From RGIG3077 sp045541475 (GTDB lineage: Bacteria > Bacillota > Clostridia > Oscillospirales > Ruminococcaceae), in the NCBI GenBank assembly GCA_045541475.1, contig JAZQJI010000017.1:60397-124396 (forward strand): 64,000 nt of DNA, written 5' to 3'. Shown in pieces: positions 16,744-25,443 of the stretch. Each line of letters opens with the position of its first letter. Positions within the stretch are counted from its first letter, which is position 1. The position numbers were made by a program, and so were the translations under genes. The notes under the pieces were generated by a model. That model saw nothing but the letters and a program-made list of their open reading frames with translations. It had not been told where the DNA came from and made no database searches.

Positions 16744-18795
16744 TCATCCTATAAAAATCGGCAGGATATGTGACGCAATTGCACACAAAACAAGTCCAAA
16801 AGCAGTCGGCAATGCAAATGCGCCGAGCGTATGCTGTATACTCCTTGTTTCCTTGTAAACTGTCATGCATGAGGTGGCGCACGGAAAGTGCAACAAAGTA
16901 AAAATTAACGTACAAATTGCGGTAGTTGTTGTCCAACCGTTTGAAACGAGCAAATCCTTGAGTGCTGTGTAGTTTTCCACTTCTGTTGGTGTGCTTGATG
17001 CAGTATATGCCATGATTATTATGGGGAAAACTATCTCGTTTGCGGGAAAACCAAGAATAAAAGCTAAAAGAATAACACCATCAAGTCCAAAAAATATTGC
17101 GATAGGGTCTAAAAGCTCCGATGCAAGCGCTAATATTGTTGCATTGCCGATTTGAACATTTGCGCAAATCCAAATTATTGCACCGGCGGGTATGGCGGCG
17201 ATTAACGCACGCAAAAGCACAAATATCGTTCTGTCTAATATTGAACGTACTATAACCTTTACTATTTGCGGTGCACGATATGGCGGTAATTCAAGAACAA
17301 AATGTGATTGCTTGCCTTTGAATATTGTTGAAGACAACAGCTTTGAGCAAAACAGTGTGCAATAAATCGCTGTTAAAATCAGCAACGAAAGAACAAGCGC
17401 AAAAACAACGCTTTTGATAAAGCCGTTTTGAGTAAACGTGCCAAAAAACATTGTTACAATCGCAATCAGCGTGGGAAATTTTCCGTTGCACGGCATAAAA
17501 CTGTTGGTGAGTATTGCGATTGAACGTTCTCGCTGAGAATCAATTATTCTGCACCCTGTTATTCCGCAAGCATTACACCCCAACCCCATGCACATCGTCA
17601 GGCTTTGCTTGCCACTTGTATCGGCTTTCTGAAAAAGCTTATCAAGATTAAACGCCACTCTCGGAAGATATCCGAAATCCTCTAAAATCGTGAATAACGG
17701 AAAGAAAATTGCCATTGGCGGCAGCATAACGGAAATAATTTGACCCACTGTTGAAAAAACGCCATCGCATAAAAATGATGTCAACCTTTGCGGTGCATTA
17801 ATTTTGCAGAGTAAATCGTATATGTAAGTATTACATTTTTCAAAGAATAACGATAGAATCTGTGATGGATAATTTGCACCATATATTGTAAGCCAAAAGA
17901 TTAACATCAGCATTAAAAGCATTATCGGTATGCCGGTATACTTTGATGTGAAAATCTTGTCTAACTTTTCGTCGATGTAGTTTTTCTGTGATTTTTGTTT
18001 AAGGCATAATTGTGCTATGTGTTCGGCACGGTTAACTGTTGCTGTAACGATTAAGTTCCTGAAATCTTCGTCGTTTAGATTTGCATTTTCACGAATGGTT
18101 TTTGCCCTTTCGGATAATGCTTCAACCTCTTTTGTTTGTTGCGTATGATGTGCCAATGCGATTTCAAAGCTTTTTTGATTTTCTAAAAAACGCAGGCTTA
18201 ACCAGCGTTTCGGAAATTGCGGAAACAACCTTTCACAGTCGTTTTCAAGCTTTGATATTGCTTCTTCAATAATATCGCCATAAACAATGTTGGGCATTGT
18301 GTGGTATTCTGCTGATTCAACAGTGTTTACAAGTTTATCAAGACCTTTTTTGTTTCGGGCACTTGTGGGGATACAGTCGGTACAAAGCTGCAGAGATAAT
18401 TCGTCAAAATCTATTTTTATGCCTTTCTTTTCAGCTTGGTCAACAAGATTTACGCAGATTGTTGCTTTTGGCGAAAACTCGAGTATCTGCAAGGCTAAAA
18501 TCAATGTGCGTTCAAGATTGCAAGCGTCAAGTACGCATATTATGTCGCCGTAATTTCCAAAATATATATAATCTCGTGCTATTTCTTCTTCCTTTGATGA
18601 TGCGAAAAGTGAGTATGTACCCGGCAAATCGATGATTTTATATTCGTAATTTTGTGTGCAAAAAAACCCGCTTGATGTACCAACGGTTTTACCTGTCCAG
18701 TTGCCCGTGTGCTGATGCAGCTTTGTTAGTGCATTGAATATAGTAGATTTTCCGACGTTTGGGTTGCCTGCAAGAGCTATTATTCTTTTATGCAT
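16744..18795 (-). CDS. feoB: Ferrous iron transport protein B
   Basis: A 683-residue inner-membrane Fe(II) transporter. The N-terminal G domain has G1 LAGNPNVGKSTI, G3 DLPG and G4 NLVD. A helical GDI-like spacer follows, then a membrane part with two Gate segments: GCNACGITGCR with conserved Cys, and the late GFPANEIVFPI. I chose ATG 18795, five bases after an AAGGTGA site, over an upstream GTG. It overlaps feoA by 8 bases. No feoC follows. The divergent DtxR-family gene suggests iron-dependent control. Confidence 0.96.
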   Translation of the reverse strand: MHKRIIALAGNPNVGKSTIFNALTKLHQHTGNWTGKTVGTSSGFFCTQNYEYKIIDLPGTYSLFASSKEEEIARDYIYFGNYGDIICVLDACNLERTLILALQILEFSPKATICVNLVDQAEKKGIKIDFDELSLQLCTDCIPTSARNKKGLDKLVNTVESAEYHTMPNIVYGDIIEEAISKLENDCERLFPQFPKRWLSLRFLENQKSFEIALAHHTQQTKEVEALSERAKTIRENANLNDEDFRNLIVTATVNRAEHIAQLCLKQKSQKNYIDEKLDKIFTSKYTGIPIMLLMLMLIFWLTIYGANYPSQILSLFFEKCNTYIYDLLCKINAPQRLTSFLCDGVFSTVGQIISVMLPPMAIFFPLFTILEDFGYLPRVAFNLDKLFQKADTSGKQSLTMCMGLGCNACGITGCRIIDSQRERSIAILTNSFMPCNGKFPTLIAIVTMFFGTFTQNGFIKSVVFALVLSLLILTAIYCTLFCSKLLSSTIFKGKQSHFVLELPPYRAPQIVKVIVRSILDRTIFVLLRALIAAIPAGAIIWICANVQIGNATILALASELLDPIAIFFGLDGVILLAFILGFPANEIVFPIIIMAYTASSTPTEVENYTALKDLLVSNGWTTTTAICTLIFTLLHFPCATSCMTVYKETRSIQHTLGAFALPTAFGLVLCAIASHILPIFIG

Positions 18796-19030
18796 ATGAT
18801 TCACCTTGTGTTGTAATGTGTATTTTTTCTGCGTTGATGTTGCGTAATGCTATTACACTTCCTCTTACAAGATAAGCACATGGGTCGCCGAACGGGCTTT
18901 CAAATATTTTTTTTATTGTTGTGCCACGTATAAAACCTAAATCATTCATGCGGCGCAGTTGTGCTCCTGTTATGTCAAGCGATTTGATTTTTGCGCTTTC
19001 GTTGATTTTTAAATCGTTTAAAGTGTTCAT
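18788..19030 (-). CDS. feoA: Ferrous iron transport protein A
   Basis: An 80-residue SH3-fold cytoplasmic partner of FeoB. Family features are LRRMNDLGFIRGTTIKKI and the following FGDPCAYLVRGSVIALR. It is the first gene of feoAB, with an AGGAG site before its ATG, and reads away from the DtxR-family regulator across a 142-base intergenic region. Confidence 0.92.
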   Translation of the reverse strand: MNTLNDLKINESAKIKSLDITGAQLRRMNDLGFIRGTTIKKIFESPFGDPCAYLVRGSVIALRNINAEKIHITTQGESYA

Positions 19031-19080
19031 GAATGTTTCTCCTGAAATGTTATTTTAAAAAAGTTTCCCTAAGCTAATAT

Positions 19081-19097
19081 ATGACAAATTCCGTCAT
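19081..19097. promoter_or_regulatory. Dyad between feoAB and the DtxR-type regulator, candidate operator
   Basis: ATGACAAATTCCGTCAT has perfect 5-bp arms (ATGAC/GTCAT) and partial inner symmetry. It lies 12 bases upstream of a perfect TATAAT (19109-19114) reading toward the regulator gene and 51 bases upstream of the feoA start. Its position suits an operator for the divergent genes. It does not match the textbook DtxR box; a weak TTAGCTTAGGG half-site lies beside it on the minus strand. Confidence 0.4.
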
Positions 19098-19172
19098 GCC
19101 GTTACTGATATAATATCTAAGAAAAGCGCGGGTGGTATGCGCATTATTTTTTTTGATGAAAGGGAATTGTTT

Positions 19173-19655
19173 ATGTCAGAAGATTTTTTTACGGCAAGAG
19201 CTTATCTTGAACATGTTGATGATCCCGAGGCGATGAGCGCCTCGCAGGAGGATTATCTTGAAATGATTTACAGAATGTACATTGATAATGAAATTATAAG
19301 AACATCGGAGTTGGCAAAACGACTTAATGTTGCTCCGTCATCTGTTTCAAAGGCTGCGGCTAAGCTTGTGGGAGCAGGGTTGATTTCATGCGAAAAATAT
19401 GGTACAATTTATCTGACCGAAAAGGGTAGGTGCAGAGGCGCGTTTTTGCTAAAGCGTCATAATGTGTTGATGGATTTTTTCGTAACACTGCATGGAGATA
19501 CAGCGTTAGCGCTTAGAGAAGCGGAATTGGCAGAACATTTTATGTCATCGCAGACTATTTTAAAGCTTGAATCGCTTAATAAAATACTTAAAAGATTTGA
19601 AAAAGAACTGCAAATGTTGCCAGATGGAGTTAAAATCGGTGCGAAAATACCGTAA
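19173..19655 (+). CDS. DtxR/MntR-family metal-dependent transcriptional regulator
   Basis: A 160-residue repressor: a winged helix (about 25-90, SQEDYLEMIYRM, SELAKRLNVAPSSVSKAAAKL) and a C-terminal metal-binding/dimerisation domain (HNVLMDFF, AELAEHFMS). It lacks the SH3-like third domain of DtxR, so it is of the shorter MntR/IdeR-like form. The start is taken at ATG 19173, eight bases after AAAGGGA, rather than ATG 19137. Because it is divergent from feoAB it probably senses Fe(II); Mn(II) is the alternative. Confidence 0.88.
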   Translation: MSEDFFTARAYLEHVDDPEAMSASQEDYLEMIYRMYIDNEIIRTSELAKRLNVAPSSVSKAAAKLVGAGLISCEKYGTIYLTEKGRCRGAFLLKRHNVLMDFFVTLHGDTALALREAELAEHFMSSQTILKLESLNKILKRFEKELQMLPDGVKIGAKIP

Positions 19656-19679
19656 AATGAAAATTTTTTAAAAAAACAC

Positions 19680-19708
19680 TTGACAAATCAAGAAATAAGG
19701 TATATACT
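19680..19708 (+). promoter_or_regulatory. Promoter of infC-rpmI-rplT
   Basis: -35 TTGACA (19680-19685), a 17-base spacer and -10 TATACT (19703-19708): one mismatch from consensus overall, as expected for a ribosomal operon. Confidence 0.85.
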
Positions 19709-19715
19709 ATATCAA

Positions 19716-19855
19716 GTAAAACAAAGCAGAACATATCCGTTCTCACCCTGCGGCTTTTAATTGTGCTTGCAGTGGTCAATACAGTTGAATTAAAATGTTT
19801 TATATTTTGATTTATTGTACGGGTGCGGAATTATTTTAGTTCTGCACCCGTTTTG
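19716..19855 (+). ncRNA. Probable L20-type leader (attenuator) of the infC operon
   Basis: The leader is nearly 190 bases long. It contains the block CGTTCTCACCCTGCGGC (19739-19755) and a later GTGGTCAATACAGTTGA (19773-19789), which I recognise as typical of infC leaders in Firmicutes. It ends in an 11-bp hairpin CGGGTGCGGAA/TTCTGCACCCG (19820-19830 and 19840-19850, one G-T pair) followed by TTTT. Known biology: ribosomal protein L20 binds such leaders and promotes premature termination. Confidence 0.6.
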
Positions 19856-19901
19856 GCATTTACGGCGTTACGCCGAATACATCAACCGGAGGTGCTTTAA
19901 G

Positions 19902-20435
19902 ATAAGCAACATGAAGGACAACAAGGAACTTCAGATTAATGAGGAAATCCGCGATAAAGAACTTAGATTGGTAGGCCCTGATGGAGAACAGCTCGGCATT
20001 ATGTCTGCTGCTGAAGCTCTTGCTCTTGCAGAGGAAAAGGATCTTGACCTTGTAAAAATTGCCCCCATGGCAACACCGCCCGTATGCAAAATTATGGACT
20101 ACGGTAAGTTCTGCTTTGAAAAAACAAAGCGCGAAAAAGAAGCCAGAAAGAATCAAAAAGTTGTTGAAGTTAAGGAAATCAGAATGTTTTCAACAATTGA
20201 TACCAACGACTTTAACACAAAGGTAAATCAGGCAATTAAATTTCTTAAATCCGGAGATAAGATCAAAGTTTCTGTAAGGTTCCGCAAGCGTGCAATAGCA
20301 CATCCTCACCTTGGTGAAGAATTGCTTGAGCGTTTCAAAGAAGCCTGCGCAGAAGCAGGTACGGTCGATAAACCCGCCAAAATGGAAGGACGCAGCATTG
20401 TAATGTTTGTAGTTCCCAAAAACAATAAAAACTAA
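19902..20435 (+). CDS. infC: Translation initiation factor IF-3
   Basis: A 177-residue factor that proofreads initiator tRNA and start codon on the 30S subunit. The N-terminal domain has LQINEEIRDKELRLVGPDG; the C-terminal domain has EIRMFSTIDTNDF and VRFRKRAIAHPHLG. The only well-spaced start after GGAGG (19888-19892) is ATA at 19902, nine bases away; the first ATG (19911) is 18 bases away and would give 174 residues. Rare starts (ATT, ATA) are typical of infC, because IF-3 rejects them and so limits its own synthesis. First gene of infC-rpmI-rplT. Confidence 0.95.
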   Translation: MSNMKDNKELQINEEIRDKELRLVGPDGEQLGIMSAAEALALAEEKDLDLVKIAPMATPPVCKIMDYGKFCFEKTKREKEARKNQKVVEVKEIRMFSTIDTNDFNTKVNQAIKFLKSGDKIKVSVRFRKRAIAHPHLGEELLERFKEACAEAGTVDKPAKMEGRSIVMFVVPKNNKN

Positions 20436-20447
20436 GGAGGAATTAAA

Positions 20448-20651
20448 ATGGCTAAGGTTAAGGTAAAGTCTCATTCTGGTGCTAAAAAGCGCTTTACCAT
20501 TTCAAAAAACGGCAAGGTAAAGTATCAGCACACAAATAAAAGACACAGACTTACACAGAAGGACACAAAGCGCAAGAGAATTGCGAGAGTTGCAGGTTTT
20601 GCAGATAACACAAATGCACCTACAGTAAAGAAGCTTATTCCTTACAAATAA
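20448..20651 (+). CDS. rpmI: 50S ribosomal protein L35
   Basis: A 67-residue basic protein of the large subunit with the family start MAKVKVKSHSGAKKRF and the conserved RHRLTQKDTKRKR segment. A strong AAGGAGG site lies just upstream, 12 bases after infC. Standard length. Confidence 0.97.
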   Translation: MAKVKVKSHSGAKKRFTISKNGKVKYQHTNKRHRLTQKDTKRKRIARVAGFADNTNAPTVKKLIPYK

Positions 20652-20681
20652 TTCGATTAATAACAAAGGAGGTAATACATT

Positions 20682-21038
20682 ATGGCTCGTATTAAGGGCG
20701 CAATGATGACCAAAAAGAGAAGAAATAAAATCTTAAAACAAGCTAAGGGTTATTGGGGTTCCAAGAGCAAGCACTTCAAGATGGCTAAACAGGCTGTTAT
20801 GAAGAGCGGCAATTATGCATATATCGGACGTAAGCAGAAGAAGAGAGATTTCAGAAGACTCTGGATCACAAGAATTTCTGCTGCTGCAAAAATCAACGGC
20901 ATGAACTATTCAACATTCATGAACGGTGTTAAGAAGGCAGGCATCACACTCAACAGAAAGATGCTTTCCGAAATTGCTATCACAGATGCTGCAGGCTTTG
21001 CTGCTATCGCAGAGCAGGCAAAAGCAGCTCTTAAATAA
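20682..21038 (+). CDS. rplT: 50S ribosomal protein L20
   Basis: A 118-residue large-subunit assembly protein with an RNA-binding basic N-terminus (KRRNKILKQAKGYWGSKS) and the globular YSTFMNGVKKAGITLNRK region. L20 is also the autoregulator that would act on the leader upstream of infC. An AAAGGAGG site precedes it. Confidence 0.97.
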   Translation: MARIKGAMMTKKRRNKILKQAKGYWGSKSKHFKMAKQAVMKSGNYAYIGRKQKKRDFRRLWITRISAAAKINGMNYSTFMNGVKKAGITLNRKMLSEIAITDAAGFAAIAEQAKAALK

Positions 21039-21052
21039 TTTATGCTTTAAAA

Positions 21053-21083
21053 ATGCCTTTTCGAATTTTTTTCGAAAAGGCAT
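21053..21083 (+). terminator. Hairpin after rplT, probable end of operon
   Basis: A perfect 13-bp stem ATGCCTTTTCGAA/TTCGAAAAGGCAT (21053-21065 and 21071-21083) with a TTTTT loop, 14 bases after the stop. It lacks a 3' T-tract, so termination efficiency is uncertain. The rest of 21084-21240 is AT-rich, and I see no other element in it. Confidence 0.6.
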
Positions 21084-21240
21084 AAACGCTTTATAAAAGG
21101 CAACAATGCAAAACTCGAAATTTGCTTTTTAATACGTAAAAAGTAAAAAATATACATAATTTAATCATGAAAGGCTTTGGGCAAACCGAGCGCAAAATAT
21201 TAATTTGCGGTATGCTTTTTCGCCCGATTTGTTTAAAGAT

Positions 21241-22050
21241 ATGAGCAATTATTTCAAGAGCGCAGGTTTAATTCAATCAAAAGACAATCCCCGAATCAAG
21301 CAGTTTTGTGCTTTATCAAAAGCAAAAAAACAGCGAAGCACAGAGGGGCTTTTTGTGTTGGAAGGAATAAGACTTATTGACGATGCGTTGAAAAACGGTG
21401 CCAAAATCGTATATATTCTTGCAACCCAAAAGGCTCTGTCCGAGCTCTCTTCACTTGGTTTGCTGACAAATGCAGATGTCTTTGAAATACCACAGCACAT
21501 AGCCGAAAAAATATCTCAAACACAAACACCGCAGGGCGCTTTTGCTGTTTGCAAAATGCCGCAATGCTCCTTGCAGTTTGAAAACAGCAGACGCTTGCTT
21601 ATGCTTTGCGATATCCAGGATAACGGTAATCTTGGTATGATTATGCGCACGGCTGATGCATTGAAAATCGATGGTTTGATACTATGTAATTGCTGTGATG
21701 TTTTCAGCCCTAAAACAGTTAGAGCTACAATGGGTTCTGTTTTCAGAGTTGATTTTTCTCTTGAAAAAGATACTAACGCAACGCTTGAAAAGCTTAAAAG
21801 CTTGGGATTTGTTACATACGCAGCGGTACCGAGGAGCGATGCAATAAGCGTAGCAGAACATAAGTTTGCTGATAAATCCGTTGTTCTTATCGGTAACGAA
21901 GGAAATGGCTTGACGCAAGATGTTATTGATAATTGCGATAATCGAATAACTATCCGAATGAACGGCACTATTGAGTCGCTAAATGCTGCGATGGCAGCAG
22001 GTATTATGCTTTGGGAACTTTGCGGAAAGGAAGTTAAATCCAATGATTGA
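21241..22050 (+). CDS. SpoU/TrmH-family RNA 2'-O-methyltransferase
   Basis: A 269-residue SPOUT methyltransferase. An N-terminal substrate-binding domain (about 25-95, FVLEGIRLIDDAL) precedes the knotted SAM domain with LCDIQDNGNLGMIMRTADAL, VLIGNEGNGL and MNGTIESLNAAMAAGIMLWEL. The target, probably 23S rRNA, cannot be assigned. The ATG at 21241 has no strong ribosome binding site; a TTG at 21205 is an alternative. It overlaps dprA by 8 bases. Confidence 0.88.
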   Translation: MSNYFKSAGLIQSKDNPRIKQFCALSKAKKQRSTEGLFVLEGIRLIDDALKNGAKIVYILATQKALSELSSLGLLTNADVFEIPQHIAEKISQTQTPQGAFAVCKMPQCSLQFENSRRLLMLCDIQDNGNLGMIMRTADALKIDGLILCNCCDVFSPKTVRATMGSVFRVDFSLEKDTNATLEKLKSLGFVTYAAVPRSDAISVAEHKFADKSVVLIGNEGNGLTQDVIDNCDNRITIRMNGTIESLNAAMAAGIMLWELCGKEVKSND

Positions 22051-23320
22051 TTCCGAAAAAATAATATATGACGTTTGGCTGTCAATGGCGCTTCGTTCTT
22101 GCAGTGTGCGTCTTTGGCGCAATATTGATAAATACGGCAACTCTGAAAATATATATAAAGCTCTTGAAAATAACACTTTAGAAGGTTTTGAACCTAAAGA
22201 AATTAAAAAACTGAAGGAAACTGAACTTACCCAAGCTCAGAATGTAATTAATCATTGCAAAAACAAGGGTTATGAAATCGTAACTTATTATGATGATATC
22301 TATCCCGAACTTTTGAGTGAAATCTATAACCCGCCGCTTGTTTTGTTCTGTTACGGCAGACTTGAGATTTTAAAAGCAAAACGAATGCTGTCCATTGTCG
22401 GAACAAGAAAACCATCTGTATATAGCACTGATGCGGCGAAATATTTCGCGTCAACTCTTGTAAAGAATAAATTTGTTATAGTAAGCGGTTTTGCATTGGG
22501 AATTGACTCGGTCGCTCATGGCACAGCGGTCAAATCAGGCGGATATTCAATTGCAGTTATCGGCTGCGGACTTGATTATCCTTACCCTAAAGAAAATTTT
22601 AATTCAAGAGAAAACTTTATAAAACGCGGCCTTATCATCAGCGAGTTTATACCCGAAGCACCGCCTGAGTCGTGGTGTTTTCCTCATCGTAACAGAATTA
22701 TTTCGGGTATGTCCATGGCAACGCTTGTTGTTGAAGCCGGCGAGAACAGCGGTTCACTTGTCACCGCAAATTTGGCGGCAGAGCAGGGACGAGATGTTTT
22801 TGTTATTCCGCCGCACAGTATTTTTGATAAATCCTACAATGGCAATGCCAAGCTTTTGAAAAACGGTGCTATACCTGCTTTATCGTATTCTGATATTTTA
22901 GAGGAATATTCCATTGTTGATTTGAGTAAGATACCCGTGAGCAGTTCGGTGCACAATCCCGATATAAAAGCTGACACAGAGCACGTAAAAACAAGTGATA
23001 AAGACGTACAAGTACGACAAAAAGTAAAACCTGTATTTAACGAAAATAATTCGGTTAAAAAAGATGCAGAGGTTACGTCATTAACCGAGCAGGTTTTAGA
23101 AGAAAAAAGTACTGAAAATCCTGTTGATTGGGCGGAGAGCACGCTTGATGAAAACAGCAAAACTGTTTTAAATCTGCTGAATAAGCGTGATATGCTTGTA
23201 GATGAGCTCGCATTTGAAACCGGACTTGATATGGCAAAGCTTTATCTTATTCTGACAGAGCTTGAAATATCCGGATTTGTTGAGTCCAAAGCAGGTAACC
23301 TTTACGGTATTTTATCTTGA
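22043..23320 (+). CDS. dprA: DNA-processing protein DprA (Smf)
   Basis: A 425-residue cytoplasmic protein that loads RecA on incoming single-stranded DNA during transformation. The Rossmann-like core is intact: VGTRKPS, VSGFALGIDSVAHGTA, VIGCGLDYPYP, SEFIPEAPP, FPHRNRIISGMS and GSLVTANLAAEQGRDVF. A C-terminal winged helix (about 360-425) follows. Between them is an unusually long, charged, low-complexity linker of about 65 residues. ATG 22043 is used because it overlaps the methylase stop and follows GGAAAGGAA. No other competence genes are in view. Confidence 0.94.
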   Translation: MIDSEKIIYDVWLSMALRSCSVRLWRNIDKYGNSENIYKALENNTLEGFEPKEIKKLKETELTQAQNVINHCKNKGYEIVTYYDDIYPELLSEIYNPPLVLFCYGRLEILKAKRMLSIVGTRKPSVYSTDAAKYFASTLVKNKFVIVSGFALGIDSVAHGTAVKSGGYSIAVIGCGLDYPYPKENFNSRENFIKRGLIISEFIPEAPPESWCFPHRNRIISGMSMATLVVEAGENSGSLVTANLAAEQGRDVFVIPPHSIFDKSYNGNAKLLKNGAIPALSYSDILEEYSIVDLSKIPVSSSVHNPDIKADTEHVKTSDKDVQVRQKVKPVFNENNSVKKDAEVTSLTEQVLEEKSTENPVDWAESTLDENSKTVLNLLNKRDMLVDELAFETGLDMAKLYLILTELEISGFVESKAGNLYGILS

Positions 23321-23355
23321 AATTATATATTGACTAAGAATATACGGAGGACAAA

Positions 23356-25443
23356 ATGTCTGATTTAATTATAGTAGAGTCGCCTACCAAGGTGAAAACA
23401 ATAAAAAAATACTTAGGCAGCGGATATGAAGTTATTTCCTCAAAGGGCCATGTCCGCGATTTGCCAAAGTCAAAGATGAGTGTTGATTTTAAGAAAAATT
23501 TTGAGCCTAAATATGTTGATATGCCCGGCAAAGAAGATGTTATAAAGGATTTGAAGTCCAGCGCAAAAAAATGCGATAAAGTTTATCTCGCAACTGACCC
23601 TGATCGTGAAGGTGAAGCTATTTCATGGCATATTGCGCAGATTTTAGGTCTTGATATGGAATCGGATAACAGAGTTACTTTTAACGAAATTACCGAAAGC
23701 GGTATCAAAAATGGTATGTCAAATCCGAGAAAAATCGACCTTGATCTTGTAAATGCCCAACAAGCAAGACGTATTCTTGATAGAATTGTTGGTTACAAGT
23801 TGAGCCCATTTTTGTGGAAGAAAGTAAGAAGAGGTCTTTCAGCAGGTAGAGTACAGTCGGTTGCTGTAAGACTTGTTGTTGATAGAGAAATTGAACGCAA
23901 CAATTTTGTGCAGGAAGAATACTGGTCAATTGAAGCTAAGCTTACTGCTCCTTCTTCGAGAAAACAGTTTGATGCAAAATTTTACGGCAAAAATGGCGAA
24001 AAGCTTGATATTGCTTCAAAAGAACAGTCTGATGAAATATTAACCGCTATCGAAAATGAAAAATTTGTTGTAGACAGCGTTAAAAAGGGAACATCAAGAA
24101 AATCTCCGGCTCCTCCGTTCATAACATCAACCTTGCAACAGGAAGCATCAATTCGCCTTGGTTTTCAGGTAAAACGTACTATGCGTATTGCGCAGGAACT
24201 TTACGAAGGTGTTGATGTTGAAGGTGTGGGTGCTGTCGGCTTGATTACTTATATGAGAACGGACAGCTTGCGTGTATCCGATGAAGCTGCAAATGCTGCT
24301 GAAAAGTATATTCTTGAAACCTATGGCAAGCAGTACCTGCCGCCTTCAAGAAGAGTTTACAAGGCAAAGAAAAACGTTCAGGATGCACACGAAGCTATAA
24401 GACCTTCTCTACCCGAACTTACCCCTGAAAGAGTAAAATCAAGCCTTAGCGCTGAGCAATATAAGCTTTACAAACTTATTTGGGAGCGTTTTATCGCAAG
24501 TCAGATGGCTAACGCTGTGCATAATACAACCTCTGCAGATATTAAAGCAGGTGAGTATAACTTTAGAGCAAGCGGATATGCAGTTAAGTTTGATGGTTTT
24601 ACAGCTCTTTATGAAGCTGCAGTAGACGGTGAAATTAAAGAAAAGAACTTCCTGCCGGAATTGGAGCAGGGAGATGTTTGCAAGGTAAAATCATTGGGCG
24701 GCACACAGCATTTCACACAGCCGCCTGCAAGATATACGGAACATTCGCTCGTAAAGGCGATGGAAGAAAACGGCATCGGCAGACCTTCAACCTATGCTCC
24801 TACAATCAGTACGATTATATCGAGAATGTATGTTGAGCGCGAGGGGAAAGCTCTTAAACCGACTGCTTTGGGTGAAGTTACAACCCAGTTGATGAAGGAT
24901 CATTTCAAGCACATTGTTGATGCAAAATTTACTGCTAAGATGGAAAAAGATCTTGACAGCGTTGAAAACGGCGATATGATCTGGGTTGAGGCTTTAAAAG
25001 TTTTCTACGAAGATTTTGAAAAAACACTTACCAAAGCAGAAGCTGATCTTGATGGTGTAAGAGTAAAGGTTCCTGATGAAGAAACAGATGAAAAATGTGA
25101 ACTTTGCGGCAAGAATCTCGTTATCAAAATAGGTCGATTCGGTAAGTTTCTTGCTTGCCCCGGATTTCCTGAGTGCAAATTTACAAAAAAAATCGTTCAT
25201 CAGGCAGAAGGCTCATGTCCTGTATGCGGTAAAAAGCTGTTACTTAAAAAGAGTAAGAAGGGCAGAAGCTTCTATGGTTGTGAGGGTTACCCCGAATGTA
25301 ATTTCCTTTCGTGGTACACACCTACTGCTGAAAAATGTCCCAGATGCGGAAAAACATTGTTCAAAAAGGGCGGTAAATCAGGCAAACTGATTTGCGAAAC
25401 TGCCGAGTGCGGATTTGAAAAGCCGCTTAATTCAGATGATTAA
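23356..25443 (+). CDS. topA: DNA topoisomerase I (type IA)
   Basis: A 695-residue enzyme that relaxes negative supercoils. The Toprim domain has IVESPTKVKTIKKYLG and TDPDREGEAISWHIAQ. The active-site Tyr is at 299 in ITYMRTDSLRVS, and the other core motifs are complete. Three C-terminal Topo_C4 zinc fingers are seen from about residue 580: CELCGKN...CPGFPEC, CPVCGKK...CEGYPEC and CPRCGKT...CETAEC. A clear AGGAGG-like site lies before ATG 23356. It sits in the usual dprA-topA-trmFO order of Firmicutes. Confidence 0.97.
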   Translation: MSDLIIVESPTKVKTIKKYLGSGYEVISSKGHVRDLPKSKMSVDFKKNFEPKYVDMPGKEDVIKDLKSSAKKCDKVYLATDPDREGEAISWHIAQILGLDMESDNRVTFNEITESGIKNGMSNPRKIDLDLVNAQQARRILDRIVGYKLSPFLWKKVRRGLSAGRVQSVAVRLVVDREIERNNFVQEEYWSIEAKLTAPSSRKQFDAKFYGKNGEKLDIASKEQSDEILTAIENEKFVVDSVKKGTSRKSPAPPFITSTLQQEASIRLGFQVKRTMRIAQELYEGVDVEGVGAVGLITYMRTDSLRVSDEAANAAEKYILETYGKQYLPPSRRVYKAKKNVQDAHEAIRPSLPELTPERVKSSLSAEQYKLYKLIWERFIASQMANAVHNTTSADIKAGEYNFRASGYAVKFDGFTALYEAAVDGEIKEKNFLPELEQGDVCKVKSLGGTQHFTQPPARYTEHSLVKAMEENGIGRPSTYAPTISTIISRMYVEREGKALKPTALGEVTTQLMKDHFKHIVDAKFTAKMEKDLDSVENGDMIWVEALKVFYEDFEKTLTKAEADLDGVRVKVPDEETDEKCELCGKNLVIKIGRFGKFLACPGFPECKFTKKIVHQAEGSCPVCGKKLLLKKSKKGRSFYGCEGYPECNFLSWYTPTAEKCPRCGKTLFKKGGKSGKLICETAECGFEKPLNSDD

